A DNA stretch of 64,000 nt, taken from NCBI RefSeq assembly GCF_004209775.1, contig NZ_CP035914.1, forward strand, positions 1,116,001-1,180,000. Direction: 5' to 3'. The notes under the pieces were generated by a model. That model saw nothing but the letters and a program-made list of their open reading frames with translations. It was not told where the DNA came from and ran no database searches. Position 1 is the stretch's first letter. Each line of letters opens with the position of its first letter. The position numbers were made by a program, and so were the translations under genes. The stretch comes from Synechococcus sp. WH 8101. Lineage in GTDB: Bacteria > Cyanobacteriota > Cyanobacteriia > PCC-6307 > Cyanobiaceae. This document shows, in pieces, positions 11,014 to 19,794 of the stretch.

Positions 11014-11439
11014 TCAGGAGTTGCAGCGGCAATCACAGAGGCTGTCGAGATCGGGGCGTCCGGTCAGGCGAAGGCGTTGGCTGGCCCAGATTGCATAGAT
11101 CCGATCCACGATCGGTGCGATCAGGGGCCATGCAGTTGGTGCATAAAGCCAGCCCAGCCCGACCAGCCGATAGGCCTCCCGGAACACCGCCACATCCCGC
11201 AGTACCGTGCCATCGCTGCGCAGGGCATGAATGCGTGCCATGCCGTCGCGGTAGCTGATCCCTCCCCAGCGTTGGGGGTCGTAGTCGGGAGCATTGAGAT
11301 CGACAAATCGGATCGCACCGCGCTGATCACGCCGCTTCAGACCCTTCACCTCCCGTCGGCACAGGGGGCAGGCACCGTCGTAGAGCAGGGTCAGGGCTGG
11401 CTCGGCCTGAGGGATCAAAGGATGGTGCGCAACTGGCAC
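11014..11439 (-). CDS. DUF393 / DCC-family thiol-disulfide oxidoreductase-like protein
   Basis: A Cys-x-x-Cys near the N-terminus in LLYDGACPLCRREV is the DCC family signature (DxxCPLC). The following RFVDLNAPDYDPQRWGG and YAPTAWPLIAPIVDRIYAIWA segments also fit DUF393. The GTG at 11439 gives 141 residues; no ATG is available in frame near the domain start. The C-terminus is Cys-rich (LCDCRCNS), which is unusual. Family members are thought to be redox proteins with a thioredoxin-like active site, but substrates are unknown. It converges with chlH and diverges from the GGDEF gene at 11458. Confidence 0.8.
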   Translation of the reverse strand: MPVAHHPLIPQAEPALTLLYDGACPLCRREVKGLKRRDQRGAIRFVDLNAPDYDPQRWGGISYRDGMARIHALRSDGTVLRDVAVFREAYRLVGLGWLYAPTAWPLIAPIVDRIYAIWASQRLRLTGRPDLDSLCDCRCNS

Positions 11440-11457
11440 CGTTTCTAGGATGCGGTG

Positions 11458-13437
11458 ATGGTGCTTGGGCAGCGCATGCGATGGCCATTCGGGCCAGTTG
11501 CCAATTTCAGGCTCGGATTGTTGCCCTGGGTTGTGCTGTCGCTCGGGTTGGGGATCACAGCTCTCTGGTGTGCGGATCAGCGCAATTTCCAACGCCTCGA
11601 ACATGAGCGGATCGAGCGGGACCTCAGTCAGGAGATCAGCCAGGCGATCAGCGAACGCCTTCAGACCAACATCGTGACGCTCGACTCGGTGGTGGGGTTG
11701 TTCAATGCCTCCGAGCAGGTGAGCCTGGCCGAATTCACCACCTTTTATGACACCCTGAATAGCCGAGGTTCCACGCTGAAGGGCATCCAGGGCCTCGGCT
11801 ATGCCGCTGTGGTGCCGGACAATAACGTCGCCGCGTTTGAGCAACAGATCCGCCGTGAAGGGCAACCGGATTTCACGATCAAACCTCCCCGCCCAAGGGA
11901 GCTCACCACGGCGATCGTGTATCTCCAACCCAATGATTGGCGCAATCAGCGGGCGGTGGGTTACGACATGTATTCTCAATCCACCCGTCGCGCTGCGATG
12001 CAGCTGGCGGCCCTGACCGGGGAGCCGGTGCTCAGCGGTCCGGTGCGTCTGCTCCAGGAAACCAATCTCCAACCCCAGGTGGGAGCGCTTCTGTATCAGG
12101 CGATCTATCGCCAGCCTGAGGCGGTGTTCCCCTCCAGCGAGGATCGCCTCAGGCGACTCCGGGGTTGGGCCTATTCGCCGTTGCGGATCGGTGATCTGAT
12201 CCAGGGTGCGCTGGCCACGGTGCAGGCGCCGGCCTTAGAGAACGCTGCGGTGGTGATTTACGACAGCGATCGCACCATCAAGCGGAATCTTGTTTTTGAC
12301 AATCGCAACCTCACCGGCAGTGACCGGTTGACCCATCCCACCTGGCGCAATCTCACCGTGGCTAATCGCAACTGGGAGATCGGCGTGCAACTCGATCACC
12401 GCAGCATCGATCCCGACGGATGGAGCCAGGGGCTGCTGCTCCAGGCGTTGCTGGGCCTGAGTCTCAGCGCCCTGGCGGCCGTGATCAGTCAGCGCCTGCT
12501 CGCCAGCCACCTGGAGCTGCGCGAGGCGCTGGCGCGGGAGCAGGATGCCGCCAAGGAGCAGGCCCTCGCCGCCACGGTGTTTGACACGACACCCATCGGC
12601 ATCGTGGTCACCGATCCCAACGGCATCATCGTGCGGGTGAACCCGGCCTTCACGCAACTGAGTGGCTATTCCGATCGAGAGGCCCGGGGACAGAAAACCA
12701 ACCTGATGCGCTCCGGTCGCCACGAGGCGAGTTTTTATGAGCAGATGTGGACGGCAATCATTCAACGCTGTTTCTGGAACGGCGAAATCTGGAATCGCCA
12801 TCGCAATGGTCAGATCATGCGCCATGAACTGACGATCACCGCCGTTCTTGATGCTCGCCATCAAATTACCAACTTTGTCGGCTTGTTGAATGACGTCAGC
12901 GATCGTTATCGCCAGCAGGAGCAGATGCAGTATCTCGCCACCCATGATCCGCTCACCGGTCTGGCGAACCGTGCCCTGCTCGCCGAAGAACTGGAACGCA
13001 GCCTTGCCCTCGCCAGGCGGGAGAACCGCGGTGTGGGGTTGTTGTTCATGGATTTGAATGAGTTCAAACCGGTGAACGATCGGTATGGCCACGCCGCCGG
13101 AGATCTGCTGCTCCAGGCTCTGGCCCGGCGCCTGAAAGAGTGCCTGCGTGACAGTGACACCCTCTGCCGGCAGGGTGGGGATGAATTTGTGGTTCTGGTG
13201 CCGAACGCCCCATCGATCGAGAGTCTGCTGGTGTTGGCGCGGAAACTGCACCACGCCATTGAGCAGCCGTTTGAAGCGATCACGGGCCTGCCTGAACCGG
13301 TGCGCATCTCCGTCAGCATCGGTGTGGCCCGCTGGCCGGATCACGCTGGCGATGCCGACAGCCTGATCCGTACGGCCGATGCGGCGATGTATCGCGCCAA
13401 ATTGATGCAGGAGCCCCGCATCCTGGTGGCGGACTGA
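11458..13437 (+). CDS. Membrane sensor diguanylate cyclase (CHASE-PAS-GGDEF)
   Basis: The protein has 659 residues with a membrane helix near 18-38 and an extracytoplasmic CHASE domain (about 70-260, including GIQGLGYAAVVP and DWRNQRAVGYDMYS). A second helix lies near 315-340, then a PAS domain (FDTTPIGIVVTDPNGIIVRV) and a GGDEF domain from LATHDPLTGLANR. The active loop RQGGDEFVVL is intact, so cyclic-di-GMP synthesis is expected. There is no EAL or HD-GYP domain. CHASE domains bind small extracellular ligands; the ligand is unknown. An in-frame GTG lies one codon upstream. The gene is divergent from the DUF393 gene. Confidence 0.9.
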   Translation: MVLGQRMRWPFGPVANFRLGLLPWVVLSLGLGITALWCADQRNFQRLEHERIERDLSQEISQAISERLQTNIVTLDSVVGLFNASEQVSLAEFTTFYDTLNSRGSTLKGIQGLGYAAVVPDNNVAAFEQQIRREGQPDFTIKPPRPRELTTAIVYLQPNDWRNQRAVGYDMYSQSTRRAAMQLAALTGEPVLSGPVRLLQETNLQPQVGALLYQAIYRQPEAVFPSSEDRLRRLRGWAYSPLRIGDLIQGALATVQAPALENAAVVIYDSDRTIKRNLVFDNRNLTGSDRLTHPTWRNLTVANRNWEIGVQLDHRSIDPDGWSQGLLLQALLGLSLSALAAVISQRLLASHLELREALAREQDAAKEQALAATVFDTTPIGIVVTDPNGIIVRVNPAFTQLSGYSDREARGQKTNLMRSGRHEASFYEQMWTAIIQRCFWNGEIWNRHRNGQIMRHELTITAVLDARHQITNFVGLLNDVSDRYRQQEQMQYLATHDPLTGLANRALLAEELERSLALARRENRGVGLLFMDLNEFKPVNDRYGHAAGDLLLQALARRLKECLRDSDTLCRQGGDEFVVLVPNAPSIESLLVLARKLHHAIEQPFEAITGLPEPVRISVSIGVARWPDHAGDADSLIRTADAAMYRAKLMQEPRILVAD

Positions 13438-13440
13438 GCC

Positions 13441-14271
13441 CTAACGCCAGAGCGCATCGGCCATCTGCGCCACCTGCCGGATCGGCCCTACATCGTGCAC
13501 TCGCACCATATCCACGCCAACGGACGCACACTGGGCTACCACGGCAGCCGTTCCCCACAGGCGTGCCTTGGCCCGTGGCTCCTCCAGCACCGCACCGATG
13601 AAGCGTTTGCGCGATGGACCCACCAGCAGCGGCATGCCCGCATCGCGCAGGCGAGGCAGGCCGCGGAGCAGCGCCAGATTTTGCTCGGTGGTCTTGGCGA
13701 AGCCCAGACCTGGATCCCAGATCAGCTGTTGCGGCTGCACGCCACAGGCCAGGGCCCGTTCCGTCGCCCGCTGCAGGGCCTGATGCACCGCCTCCACCAC
13801 ACCGAGGCTGCCGTAGTCGGTGAAGTCATCCATCGTGCGGCTGTCGCCGCGGGAATGCATCAGCACATAGGGGCAGCCCGCTGCAGCGATCAGGGGGAGC
13901 ATCGCCGGATCACGCGTACCGCCGCTCACATCATTGATCCAGTCGGCACCGGCTTCGAGGGCGGCTGATGCGACCGGGGCAAGAAAGGTGTCCACCGACA
14001 GAATCGCGTCTGGCTGGCTGCGACGGATGGCGCGAAGCACCGGCAGGAGCCGGGCCAGTTCCTCCTCGCTGCCCACCTCAACGGCACCGGGGCGGGTGCT
14101 CTGGGCTCCCAGATCGAGCACATCGGCGCCAGCGGCCAGCATCCGCTCCGCTCTGGCGATCGCCCGCTCCGGTTGATCGAACTGACCGCCGTCGCTGAAG
14201 GAATCGGGTGTGAGGTTGAGCACCCCCATCACCCCGGTGCGTTGGCCCCATCCTGCCGGCCAGCGCTGCAT
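13441..14271 (-). CDS. folP: Dihydropteroate synthase
   Basis: The enzyme condenses para-aminobenzoate with dihydropterin pyrophosphate to dihydropteroate in folate synthesis. Signatures are GVLNLTPDSFSDGG near residue 16, the DLGAQSTRPGA segment, DWINDVSGGTRD, and the C-terminal LLVGPSRKRFIG. Its 276 residues are usual for the family. It lies three bases after tpiA on the same strand, so the two are probably co-transcribed. It converges with the GGDEF gene. Confidence 0.95.
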   Translation of the reverse strand: MQRWPAGWGQRTGVMGVLNLTPDSFSDGGQFDQPERAIARAERMLAAGADVLDLGAQSTRPGAVEVGSEEELARLLPVLRAIRRSQPDAILSVDTFLAPVASAALEAGADWINDVSGGTRDPAMLPLIAAAGCPYVLMHSRGDSRTMDDFTDYGSLGVVEAVHQALQRATERALACGVQPQQLIWDPGLGFAKTTEQNLALLRGLPRLRDAGMPLLVGPSRKRFIGAVLEEPRAKARLWGTAAVVAQCASVGVDMVRVHDVGPIRQVAQMADALWR

Positions 14272-14274
14272 GGC

Positions 14275-15006
14275 TCAGCTCTTCTGGTAATTGGCGATCC
14301 GGCCGAAGCTTTCCGGATCGAGCGATGCCCCACCCACGAGCACGCCGTCGATGTCGCTCATCGCCATCAGTTGATCGATGTTGCCCGGCTTCACCGATCC
14401 GCCGTATTGGATGATCAGATCAGGAGAGCCCACCCAGCTGCGGATCAGGCCACAGATCCGATTCGCTTCGCTGGCCTCGCAGGTTTTGCCGGTGCCAATC
14501 GCCCAGATCGGCTCATAGGCCACCACCAGTTTGGCGGGATCAAGGCCCTCCAGGCCCTGTTCCACCTGGCGGCGGATCACCCGCTCCGCTTCACCGCGGC
14601 TGCGTTGTTCATCGCTTTCGCCCACACACACGATCGGGATCAGGCCATGGCTCTGGGCCGACCGGCCCCGATGGTTGATCTGTTCGTCGCTTTCGCTGAA
14701 GTATTTGCGCGGCTCGCTGTGACCCACGATTGCGTATTGCACGCCGTGCTCCAGCAGCATGGTGGGAGAGATTTCACCGGTAAAGGCCCCTTCCCCCTCC
14801 CAGTGCACGTTCTGGGACGACAACTCCAGGCGGGAACCCTGGCCCATTTCCGCCAGAGTGGAGATGGCCGTGAAGGGCGGTGCCACCACCAGATGGCGAT
14901 CATCCGGTGTGTTGGCGATCAGCGGCAGAAACACGGTCATCCATTCCCTGGCCTGGGCACAGGTCATGTGCATCTTCCAGTTGCCAGCGATCACCGGTTT
15001 GCGCAC
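14275..15006 (-). CDS. tpiA: Triose-phosphate isomerase
   Basis: The enzyme interconverts dihydroxyacetone phosphate and glyceraldehyde 3-phosphate in glycolysis and the Calvin cycle. Catalytic features are visible: Lys in AGNWKMHMT, His in [12 protein letters not shown] and Glu in [13 protein letters not shown], plus the phosphate-binding [13 protein letters not shown]. Its 243 residues are typical of bacterial TIM. It is followed closely by folP. Confidence 0.96.
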   Translation of the reverse strand: MRKPVIAGNWKMHMTCAQAREWMTVFLPLIANTPDDRHLVVAPPFTAISTLAEMGQGSRLELSSQNVHWEGEGAFTGEISPTMLLEHGVQYAIVGHSEPRKYFSESDEQINHRGRSAQSHGLIPIVCVGESDEQRSRGEAERVIRRQVEQGLEGLDPAKLVVAYEPIWAIGTGKTCEASEANRICGLIRSWVGSPDLIIQYGGSVKPGNIDQLMAMSDIDGVLVGGASLDPESFGRIANYQKS

Positions 15007-15039
15007 GCTTGCGTCCTCTGCAGCTCAGCAGCAGCCAAC

Positions 15040-15237
15040 TTACGGCCCAGGCTGAAGCGGCTCCTCAACGCTGGCGACCTCCGGGCCCAGCTGCACACGA
15101 TCACCGATTTGCAGCTGCCGCCCCCGCCGCTGTTCCACCGCGCCGTTCACCGACACATCCCCCGCCTGGATGCGCAGCTTTGCTTCACCGCCAGTGGCCA
15201 CCCAACCCTGCCATTTGAGGAATTGATCGAGCCTCAT
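15040..15237 (-). CDS. Small S4-domain RNA-binding protein
   Basis: From the ATG at 15237 this is a 65-residue protein made almost entirely of an S4 RNA-binding fold: MRLDQFLKWQGWVATGGEAK, then LRIQAGDVSVNGAVEQRRGR. Family members (YbcJ/YaaA-like) bind structured RNA such as rRNA. Longer upstream readings are unconserved and overlap the divergent ABC gene region. It is 33 bases from tpiA on the same strand and probably heads that small operon. Confidence 0.85.
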   Translation of the reverse strand: MRLDQFLKWQGWVATGGEAKLRIQAGDVSVNGAVEQRRGRQLQIGDRVQLGPEVASVEEPLQPGP

Positions 15238-15277
15238 GACCCCTGAGCACACCGGATGCCATTGATAGTGTGGCGCG

Positions 15278-17023
15278 ATGCTCACCCCATCTGAAGCCGG
15301 TTTCCGCCGGTTGTTGCCGCTCCTGCGACCCCATGGACGCCGGCTTGTCTGGGGTGGTCTGAGCATGGCCGTGTTTGTGGGCAGCTGGCCGGTGCTGATG
15401 CACCTGGTGGGTCAGTTCATCCCTGCCCTCGGCTCCGGTGACCTCCAGGTGGTGGTGCCTGTGCTGGGCCTGGTGCTGGTGGTGTTTCTCGTGCAGAAAC
15501 TGGCCCAGTTTCTCCAGGATTCTCTGTTGGCCGGTCCGGCGTTGCAGGTGAGTCAGGCGCTGCGGCGCGATCTGTTTGAGCGGTTGCAACGGGTGGAGCT
15601 CGGTGCGCTCGAGAAGCTGTCGGCCGGTGATCTCACCTATCGCCTCACCGAGGATGCGGACCGGGTGAGTGAGGTGATTTACAAAACCCTGCACGACACG
15701 ATCCCCAGTGCCCTGCAGCTGGTGGCGGTGCTCGGTTACATGCTCTGGCTCGACTGGAAGCTCACCCTGGCGATCCTGTTGCTTGCCCCCCTGATCGCCT
15801 GGTTGATCAGCCTGTTCGGTGCTCGGGTGATGGCGGCCACCGAACGCAGCCAGAAGAAGGTGAGCGAATTGGCCGGTCTGCTCGGTGAAGCGATCGAGGG
15901 GTTACCGCTGGTGCGGGCCTTTGCGGCCGAACCGTGGTTGCAGGGGCGGTTTGAAGAGGAGATTGATCAGCATCGTCAAGCGCGATACAACACCTATCGG
16001 CTGGTGGCGCTGCAGCATCCGGTGGTGGGGGTGATCGAGGTGCTCGGGATCGCCTTTGTGCTGGTGTTGGCGGCGATCCGGATCAGCAGCGGCGATCTCG
16101 ACAGTCAGGGGTTGAGCAGTTATCTCACCGGACTGATCGTGTTGATCGATCCGATTGCGCACCTCACCACCAACTACAACGAATTTCAGCAGGGTCAGGC
16201 GTCACTGCGGCGCTTGCGGGCGATCGAGAAGGAACCCGCGGAAGCGGCCGATCCCCAGCCAGCTCTGCCGCTGGGTCGGCCCCGCGGTGATCTGGACCTG
16301 GAGCGGGTGGAGTTTGCCTATCAGGAGGGCCAGCCTGTGTTGCACGATCTCAGCCTGCAGGTGGCGGCCGGTCAGGTGGTGGCCCTGGTGGGTCCGTCCG
16401 GCGCTGGCAAGAGCACCCTGTTTTCGTTGTTGCTGCGCTTCAACACGGCCCAGAGTGGTCGGGTGCTGCTCGATGGAAAGGACCTGGCCCAGGTGAAGGC
16501 CCGGGAGCTGAGGCAGCAGGTGGCCCTGGTGCCTCAGCGCAGCAGTGTGTTTTCTGGAACGATCGCTGAGGCGATTCAGTTCGGGCGCCAGGCCAGCCAG
16601 GAGCAGCTGGTGGAGGCGGCGCAGCTGGCCAATGCCCATGATTTCATCATGCGCTTACCGGAGGGTTACAACACCCGCTTGGAGGAGCGGGGCACGAATG
16701 TGTCGGGGGGGCAGCTGCAGCGGTTGGCGATTGCCCGGGCCGTGCTTGGTAACCCGGCGGTGCTGTTGCTCGATGAGGCCACCAGCGCCCTTGATGCGGA
16801 AGCGGAGGCAGCCGTGCAGCTGGGTTTGCGCCAGGCGATGCGCGGCCGCACGGTGCTGGTGATTGCCCATCGCCTGGCCACGGTGCAGGAAGCGGATCGG
16901 ATTGTGGTGATGGAACACGGGCGCATCCGCGAGCAGGGCAGTCACGATGAGTTGATGCAGCGGGGCGGCCGCTACCGCGAACTCTGCGAGCGTCAGTTCA
17001 TTCGCGACTTGCAGAACGTTTGA
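15278..17023 (+). CDS. ABC exporter, fused permease and ATPase (MsbA/MDR type)
   Basis: This 581-residue half-transporter has a six-helix ABC membrane domain (about 1-320), then an ATPase with Walker A VGPSGAGKST, Q-loop VPQRSSVFSG, signature NVSGGQLQRLAIARA, Walker B VLLLDEATSALD and switch His in VIAHRLATV. All key residues are present, so it should be an active exporter working as a dimer. The type exports lipids, peptides or drugs; the substrate is not deducible. The DUF4177-like gene follows after four bases. Confidence 0.92.
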   Translation: MLTPSEAGFRRLLPLLRPHGRRLVWGGLSMAVFVGSWPVLMHLVGQFIPALGSGDLQVVVPVLGLVLVVFLVQKLAQFLQDSLLAGPALQVSQALRRDLFERLQRVELGALEKLSAGDLTYRLTEDADRVSEVIYKTLHDTIPSALQLVAVLGYMLWLDWKLTLAILLLAPLIAWLISLFGARVMAATERSQKKVSELAGLLGEAIEGLPLVRAFAAEPWLQGRFEEEIDQHRQARYNTYRLVALQHPVVGVIEVLGIAFVLVLAAIRISSGDLDSQGLSSYLTGLIVLIDPIAHLTTNYNEFQQGQASLRRLRAIEKEPAEAADPQPALPLGRPRGDLDLERVEFAYQEGQPVLHDLSLQVAAGQVVALVGPSGAGKSTLFSLLLRFNTAQSGRVLLDGKDLAQVKARELRQQVALVPQRSSVFSGTIAEAIQFGRQASQEQLVEAAQLANAHDFIMRLPEGYNTRLEERGTNVSGGQLQRLAIARAVLGNPAVLLLDEATSALDAEAEAAVQLGLRQAMRGRTVLVIAHRLATVQEADRIVVMEHGRIREQGSHDELMQRGGRYRELCERQFIRDLQNV

Positions 17024-17027
17024 GCTG

Positions 17028-17459
17028 ATGAAACCATCTGAACCACACAACTCTGGTCATGGGGAGGGGATGGACGACGCAGCATTGCCTAAACCTGAGT
17101 CTGCATCTGAATCTTTCTCGAGGCATGACGGCTGGGAGTATCGAGTGATTCATATCAACATCAATGAGAAATCAACGCGAGATTCGAGCACCACTCCCAA
17201 TCCAGAAGCCGCCAGTCAAAAATTGCAGGGTGCCCTGAGCCCTGAATTCATTAAAAGGGAGTTTCCAGGCCTTTACCCCAATCCCAAGCCGGGGTCTGGG
17301 CATCCCGCGATGCAATTGCAGAATTTCTTGAATGATCTAGGTCTGCAGGGATGGGAGCTGATTGAAATTAGTCCGGTTGGGAGTTTGTTGATGTTCTTCC
17401 TGAAGAGAAAGCGGTTGTCTTCTCCTCAAAAAAACAGCGACTCCGAGGGGCAGGGGTAA
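17028..17459 (+). CDS. Hypothetical DUF4177-like protein
   Basis: The protein has 143 residues, soluble, with a polar N-terminus rich in Ser, Glu and Asp. A core of the DUF4177 type is suggested by WEYRVIHININ at the start and FLNDLGLQGWELIEISPVGS with FFLKRKR at the end (the N-terminal WEY and GWEL pattern). Between them is a poorly conserved insert. It lies four bases after the ABC exporter gene. Function unknown; the family match is by pattern only. Confidence 0.6.
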   Translation: MKPSEPHNSGHGEGMDDAALPKPESASESFSRHDGWEYRVIHININEKSTRDSSTTPNPEAASQKLQGALSPEFIKREFPGLYPNPKPGSGHPAMQLQNFLNDLGLQGWELIEISPVGSLLMFFLKRKRLSSPQKNSDSEGQG

Positions 17460-17484
17460 GATTTCGAGGGTTTCAGACGATCTG

Positions 17485-17718
17485 ATGGCTCCCGAAAATT
17501 CCGAACAGAACCCCGTGCTCACGTTCGAGGGCAAGCGTTACGACCTCAATGCCCTGCCCGATGAGCTGAAGGAGCTGGTGCGGGGCATGCAGGTGGCCGA
17601 CGCCCAGCTGCGCATGCATGAAGACACTCTCAAGGTGCTCGCCGTTGGCCGGCAGTCGATGGCGATGCAGCTGAACGAGCGCCTCAAGGACATCACCCCT
17701 CTTCCGGACGGGAACTGA
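17485..17718 (+). CDS. DUF6447 family small protein
   Basis: This 77-residue soluble protein has LTFEGKRYDLNALPDELKEL, then a coiled-coil-like helix with VADAQLRMHEDTLKVLAVGR. The layout matches small cyanobacterial and marine-bacterial DUF6447 proteins. It overlaps the 3' end of the convergent alanine symporter gene by 26 bases. Function unknown. Confidence 0.7.
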   Translation: MAPENSEQNPVLTFEGKRYDLNALPDELKELVRGMQVADAQLRMHEDTLKVLAVGRQSMAMQLNERLKDITPLPDGN

Positions 17719-19021
17719 AGCGGTAGGCGCCGGTGAGTCGGAAGACCACCGGCGAGAGCAGCAGCAGTGCCACCAGGTTGGGCAGGGCCATCAGGCCGTT
17801 GAGGATGTCGGCCACGGTCCACACCGTGCTGAAGGTGGCGACAGCGCCCACCACCACCACCGCAACCCAGACGAGGCGGAAAATGGTGAGGGGGAGGCCC
17901 ACACCCACCAGAAATTCCAGGCAGCGCTCGCTGTAATAGCCCCAGCCCAGGATGGTGGTGGCGGTGAACAGGATCGTGGCGAAGGTCACTAGGTGATCAC
18001 CCCCTGGCAGGCCCCAGGCGAAGGCGGCCTTGGTCATGTCCACCCCGGCCAGGCCTTCGCTGTATTGGCCGCTGATCACAATCACCAGGGCGGTCATCGT
18101 GCAGATGATCAAGGTGTCGATCACCGTGCCGAGCATGGCCACCGCACCCTGCAGCACCGGATCACCGGGGCGGGCGGCGGCTTGAGCGATTGGGGCCGTG
18201 CCCAGGCCGGCTTCATTGGAGAACACACCACGGGCGATGCCCTTCTGAATCACCACTCCCACCACTCCGCCGGCGGCGGCCTGGCCGGTGAAGGCATCGC
18301 GCACGATCAGGCCGAGGGCCGCTGGAATCGCCCCGAGGTGGGTGATGAGAATCCAAAGAGCCCCAACGATGTAGATCACCGCCATGAAGGGCACCACCAG
18401 ACCGGCGATCCGTCCGATCCGCTCGATGCCGCCGATGATCACTGCGAAGGTGATCGCCGCCATCACCACGCCGGTGAGCAGGTTGGGGATGCCGTAGTCG
18501 TCCAGGGCGTTGGCGAGTTCATGGGCCTGAACGCCGTTGCCAATGCCGAAGCCGGCGAGGGTGCCGAAGATGGCAAACAGGGTTCCAAGCCAGGCCCAGT
18601 GCGGGCCAAGACCGTTGCGGATCGCATACATCGGGCCGCCCACGTGTTCGCCGAGTGCATCGGTTTCGCGGAAATGCACCGCGAGGAGCGACTCACCGAA
18701 TTTGGTGGCGGTGCCGAAGAGGGCCACCAGCCACATCCAGAACACGGCGCCTGGACCTCCCACTCCGATGGCGGAGGCAACACCGGCCACATTGCCGGTG
18801 CCGATGGTGGCCGCTAAGGCGGTCATCAATCCCTGAAAGGCGCTCACATCGCCTTCGCCGTTGGAGCGGCGAATGGAATCGAGCATCGCCTGCACCGCAA
18901 AACCGAGGCGGCGCAGGGGCATAAAGCGCAACCCGATCATCAGATATACGCCGGTGAAGGCGATCAGGGTCAGGGTGACCGGTCCCCAGACCCAGCCGTT
19001 GATGGCATTGAGAAATTCCAT
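17693..19021 (-). CDS. Sodium:alanine symporter (AGCS family)
   Basis: The 442-residue integral membrane protein has about eleven hydrophobic segments. The AGCS family motifs include MTALAATIGTGNVAGVASAI (about 66-85), GGPMYAIRNGLG, and FSNEAGLGTAPIAQAAA. Members import alanine or glycine with Na+ (or H+), in the cytoplasmic membrane. It is downstream of the DUF3386 gene on the same strand, separated by 65 bases that contain small hairpins. Substrate specificity cannot be told from sequence. Confidence 0.92.
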   Translation of the reverse strand: MEFLNAINGWVWGPVTLTLIAFTGVYLMIGLRFMPLRRLGFAVQAMLDSIRRSNGEGDVSAFQGLMTALAATIGTGNVAGVASAIGVGGPGAVFWMWLVALFGTATKFGESLLAVHFRETDALGEHVGGPMYAIRNGLGPHWAWLGTLFAIFGTLAGFGIGNGVQAHELANALDDYGIPNLLTGVVMAAITFAVIIGGIERIGRIAGLVVPFMAVIYIVGALWILITHLGAIPAALGLIVRDAFTGQAAAGGVVGVVIQKGIARGVFSNEAGLGTAPIAQAAARPGDPVLQGAVAMLGTVIDTLIICTMTALVIVISGQYSEGLAGVDMTKAAFAWGLPGGDHLVTFATILFTATTILGWGYYSERCLEFLVGVGLPLTIFRLVWVAVVVVGAVATFSTVWTVADILNGLMALPNLVALLLLSPVVFRLTGAYRFSSRPEEG

Positions 19022-19044
19022 GCAGCGGCTGACCCCCAGCGAAA

Positions 19045-19079
19045 TCTTTAATTTTTCGATTAAAGCGAAAAAATCCTGA
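19045..19079 (-). terminator. Weak hairpins between the DUF3386 gene and the symporter gene
   Basis: A 7-bp stem CTTTAAT/ATTAAAG with a TTTTCG loop lies at 19046-19065. A second short stem, CCTGAT/ATCAGG, follows towards 19090. They sit between same-strand genes, so they may cause partial termination or mark an RNA end. The calls rest on complementarity alone. Confidence 0.35.
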
Positions 19080-19086
19080 TCAGCAA

Positions 19087-19767
19087 TCAGGCGGCGCCCA
19101 GGGGCTCACAGTCGAGGAACTGGAAGACCTGCTCGGACGCGGGGGTGTCGCCGTGGGCTTCACTGCGGACACGACGCTCCTGCAGCACCCAGGGGCCACC
19201 CTCCTGGAGCGGAACAAAGGTGTCGGTGAAGTGATTCAGGCCGCTGCGGGCTTCACCGGTGGCGGGATCGGCGTAGGCGCTGGTGTAGGTGTGGCTCAGG
19301 TAGCCAGCGCCGGTGTCGGTGGTGGAGCCGGTGTGGATCGTGACCACGGTGCCGTGAATGTGGCGATGCACCATCGTCACCACTCGGTTGTGGATGCGGT
19401 AACGATCACCGGCATTCTTGCCACCGACGATCACCTCCAACCCCTCATCGGTGCTGTCACCGGCGGTGAAGGTGTTGTCGCCATGCACCTGATCGAAACT
19501 GCGCCGCACCCGGTGAATCGCCACTTCCCAGAGCTGGGAATGGATCGCCTTCTCCACCTCAGGATCCTCGATTCCTTCCACCGTGGCCTTCAGGTCGGCG
19601 CCCACCTGGAAGCGCCCCTCGAGGTGGCGATCACCCTGCTGCCAGAGGCATCGGCCGCGATAGCCGCCGAACTCCGGATCCCAGGTGTAGCGATTCTCAT
19701 AGGCCGCCCGGAAGGCATCCCGGCAGTCGGCTCCCTGAACAGGGGCAGCGGAGGTGGCGATCGTCAC
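19087..19767 (-). CDS. DUF3386 family protein
   Basis: The protein has 226 residues, soluble, without a signal peptide. The opening FRAAYENRYTWDPEFGGYRG and the later HTGSTTDTGAGYLSHTYTSA and FTDTFVPLQ segments fit the cyanobacterial/plant DUF3386 family. It resembles lipocalin-like beta proteins, but no ligand is known. The gene is downstream of carB on the same strand by 27 bases. Confidence 0.7.
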   Translation of the reverse strand: MTIATSAAPVQGADCRDAFRAAYENRYTWDPEFGGYRGRCLWQQGDRHLEGRFQVGADLKATVEGIEDPEVEKAIHSQLWEVAIHRVRRSFDQVHGDNTFTAGDSTDEGLEVIVGGKNAGDRYRIHNRVVTMVHRHIHGTVVTIHTGSTTDTGAGYLSHTYTSAYADPATGEARSGLNHFTDTFVPLQEGGPWVLQERRVRSEAHGDTPASEQVFQFLDCEPLGAA

Positions 19768-19794
19768 GGGCGCTCGTTTGAGAGAGATTTGACC

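Noticed and set aside
12235-13344. A long minus-strand frame (369 codons) under the GGDEF gene.
   Set aside because: The plus-strand CHASE-PAS-GGDEF protein explains the sequence; the shadow has no recognisable motif.
18463-18836. Overlapping frames in the AGCS symporter region.
   Set aside because: The symporter is complete; these are other-frame readings rich in Ala, Pro and Arg.
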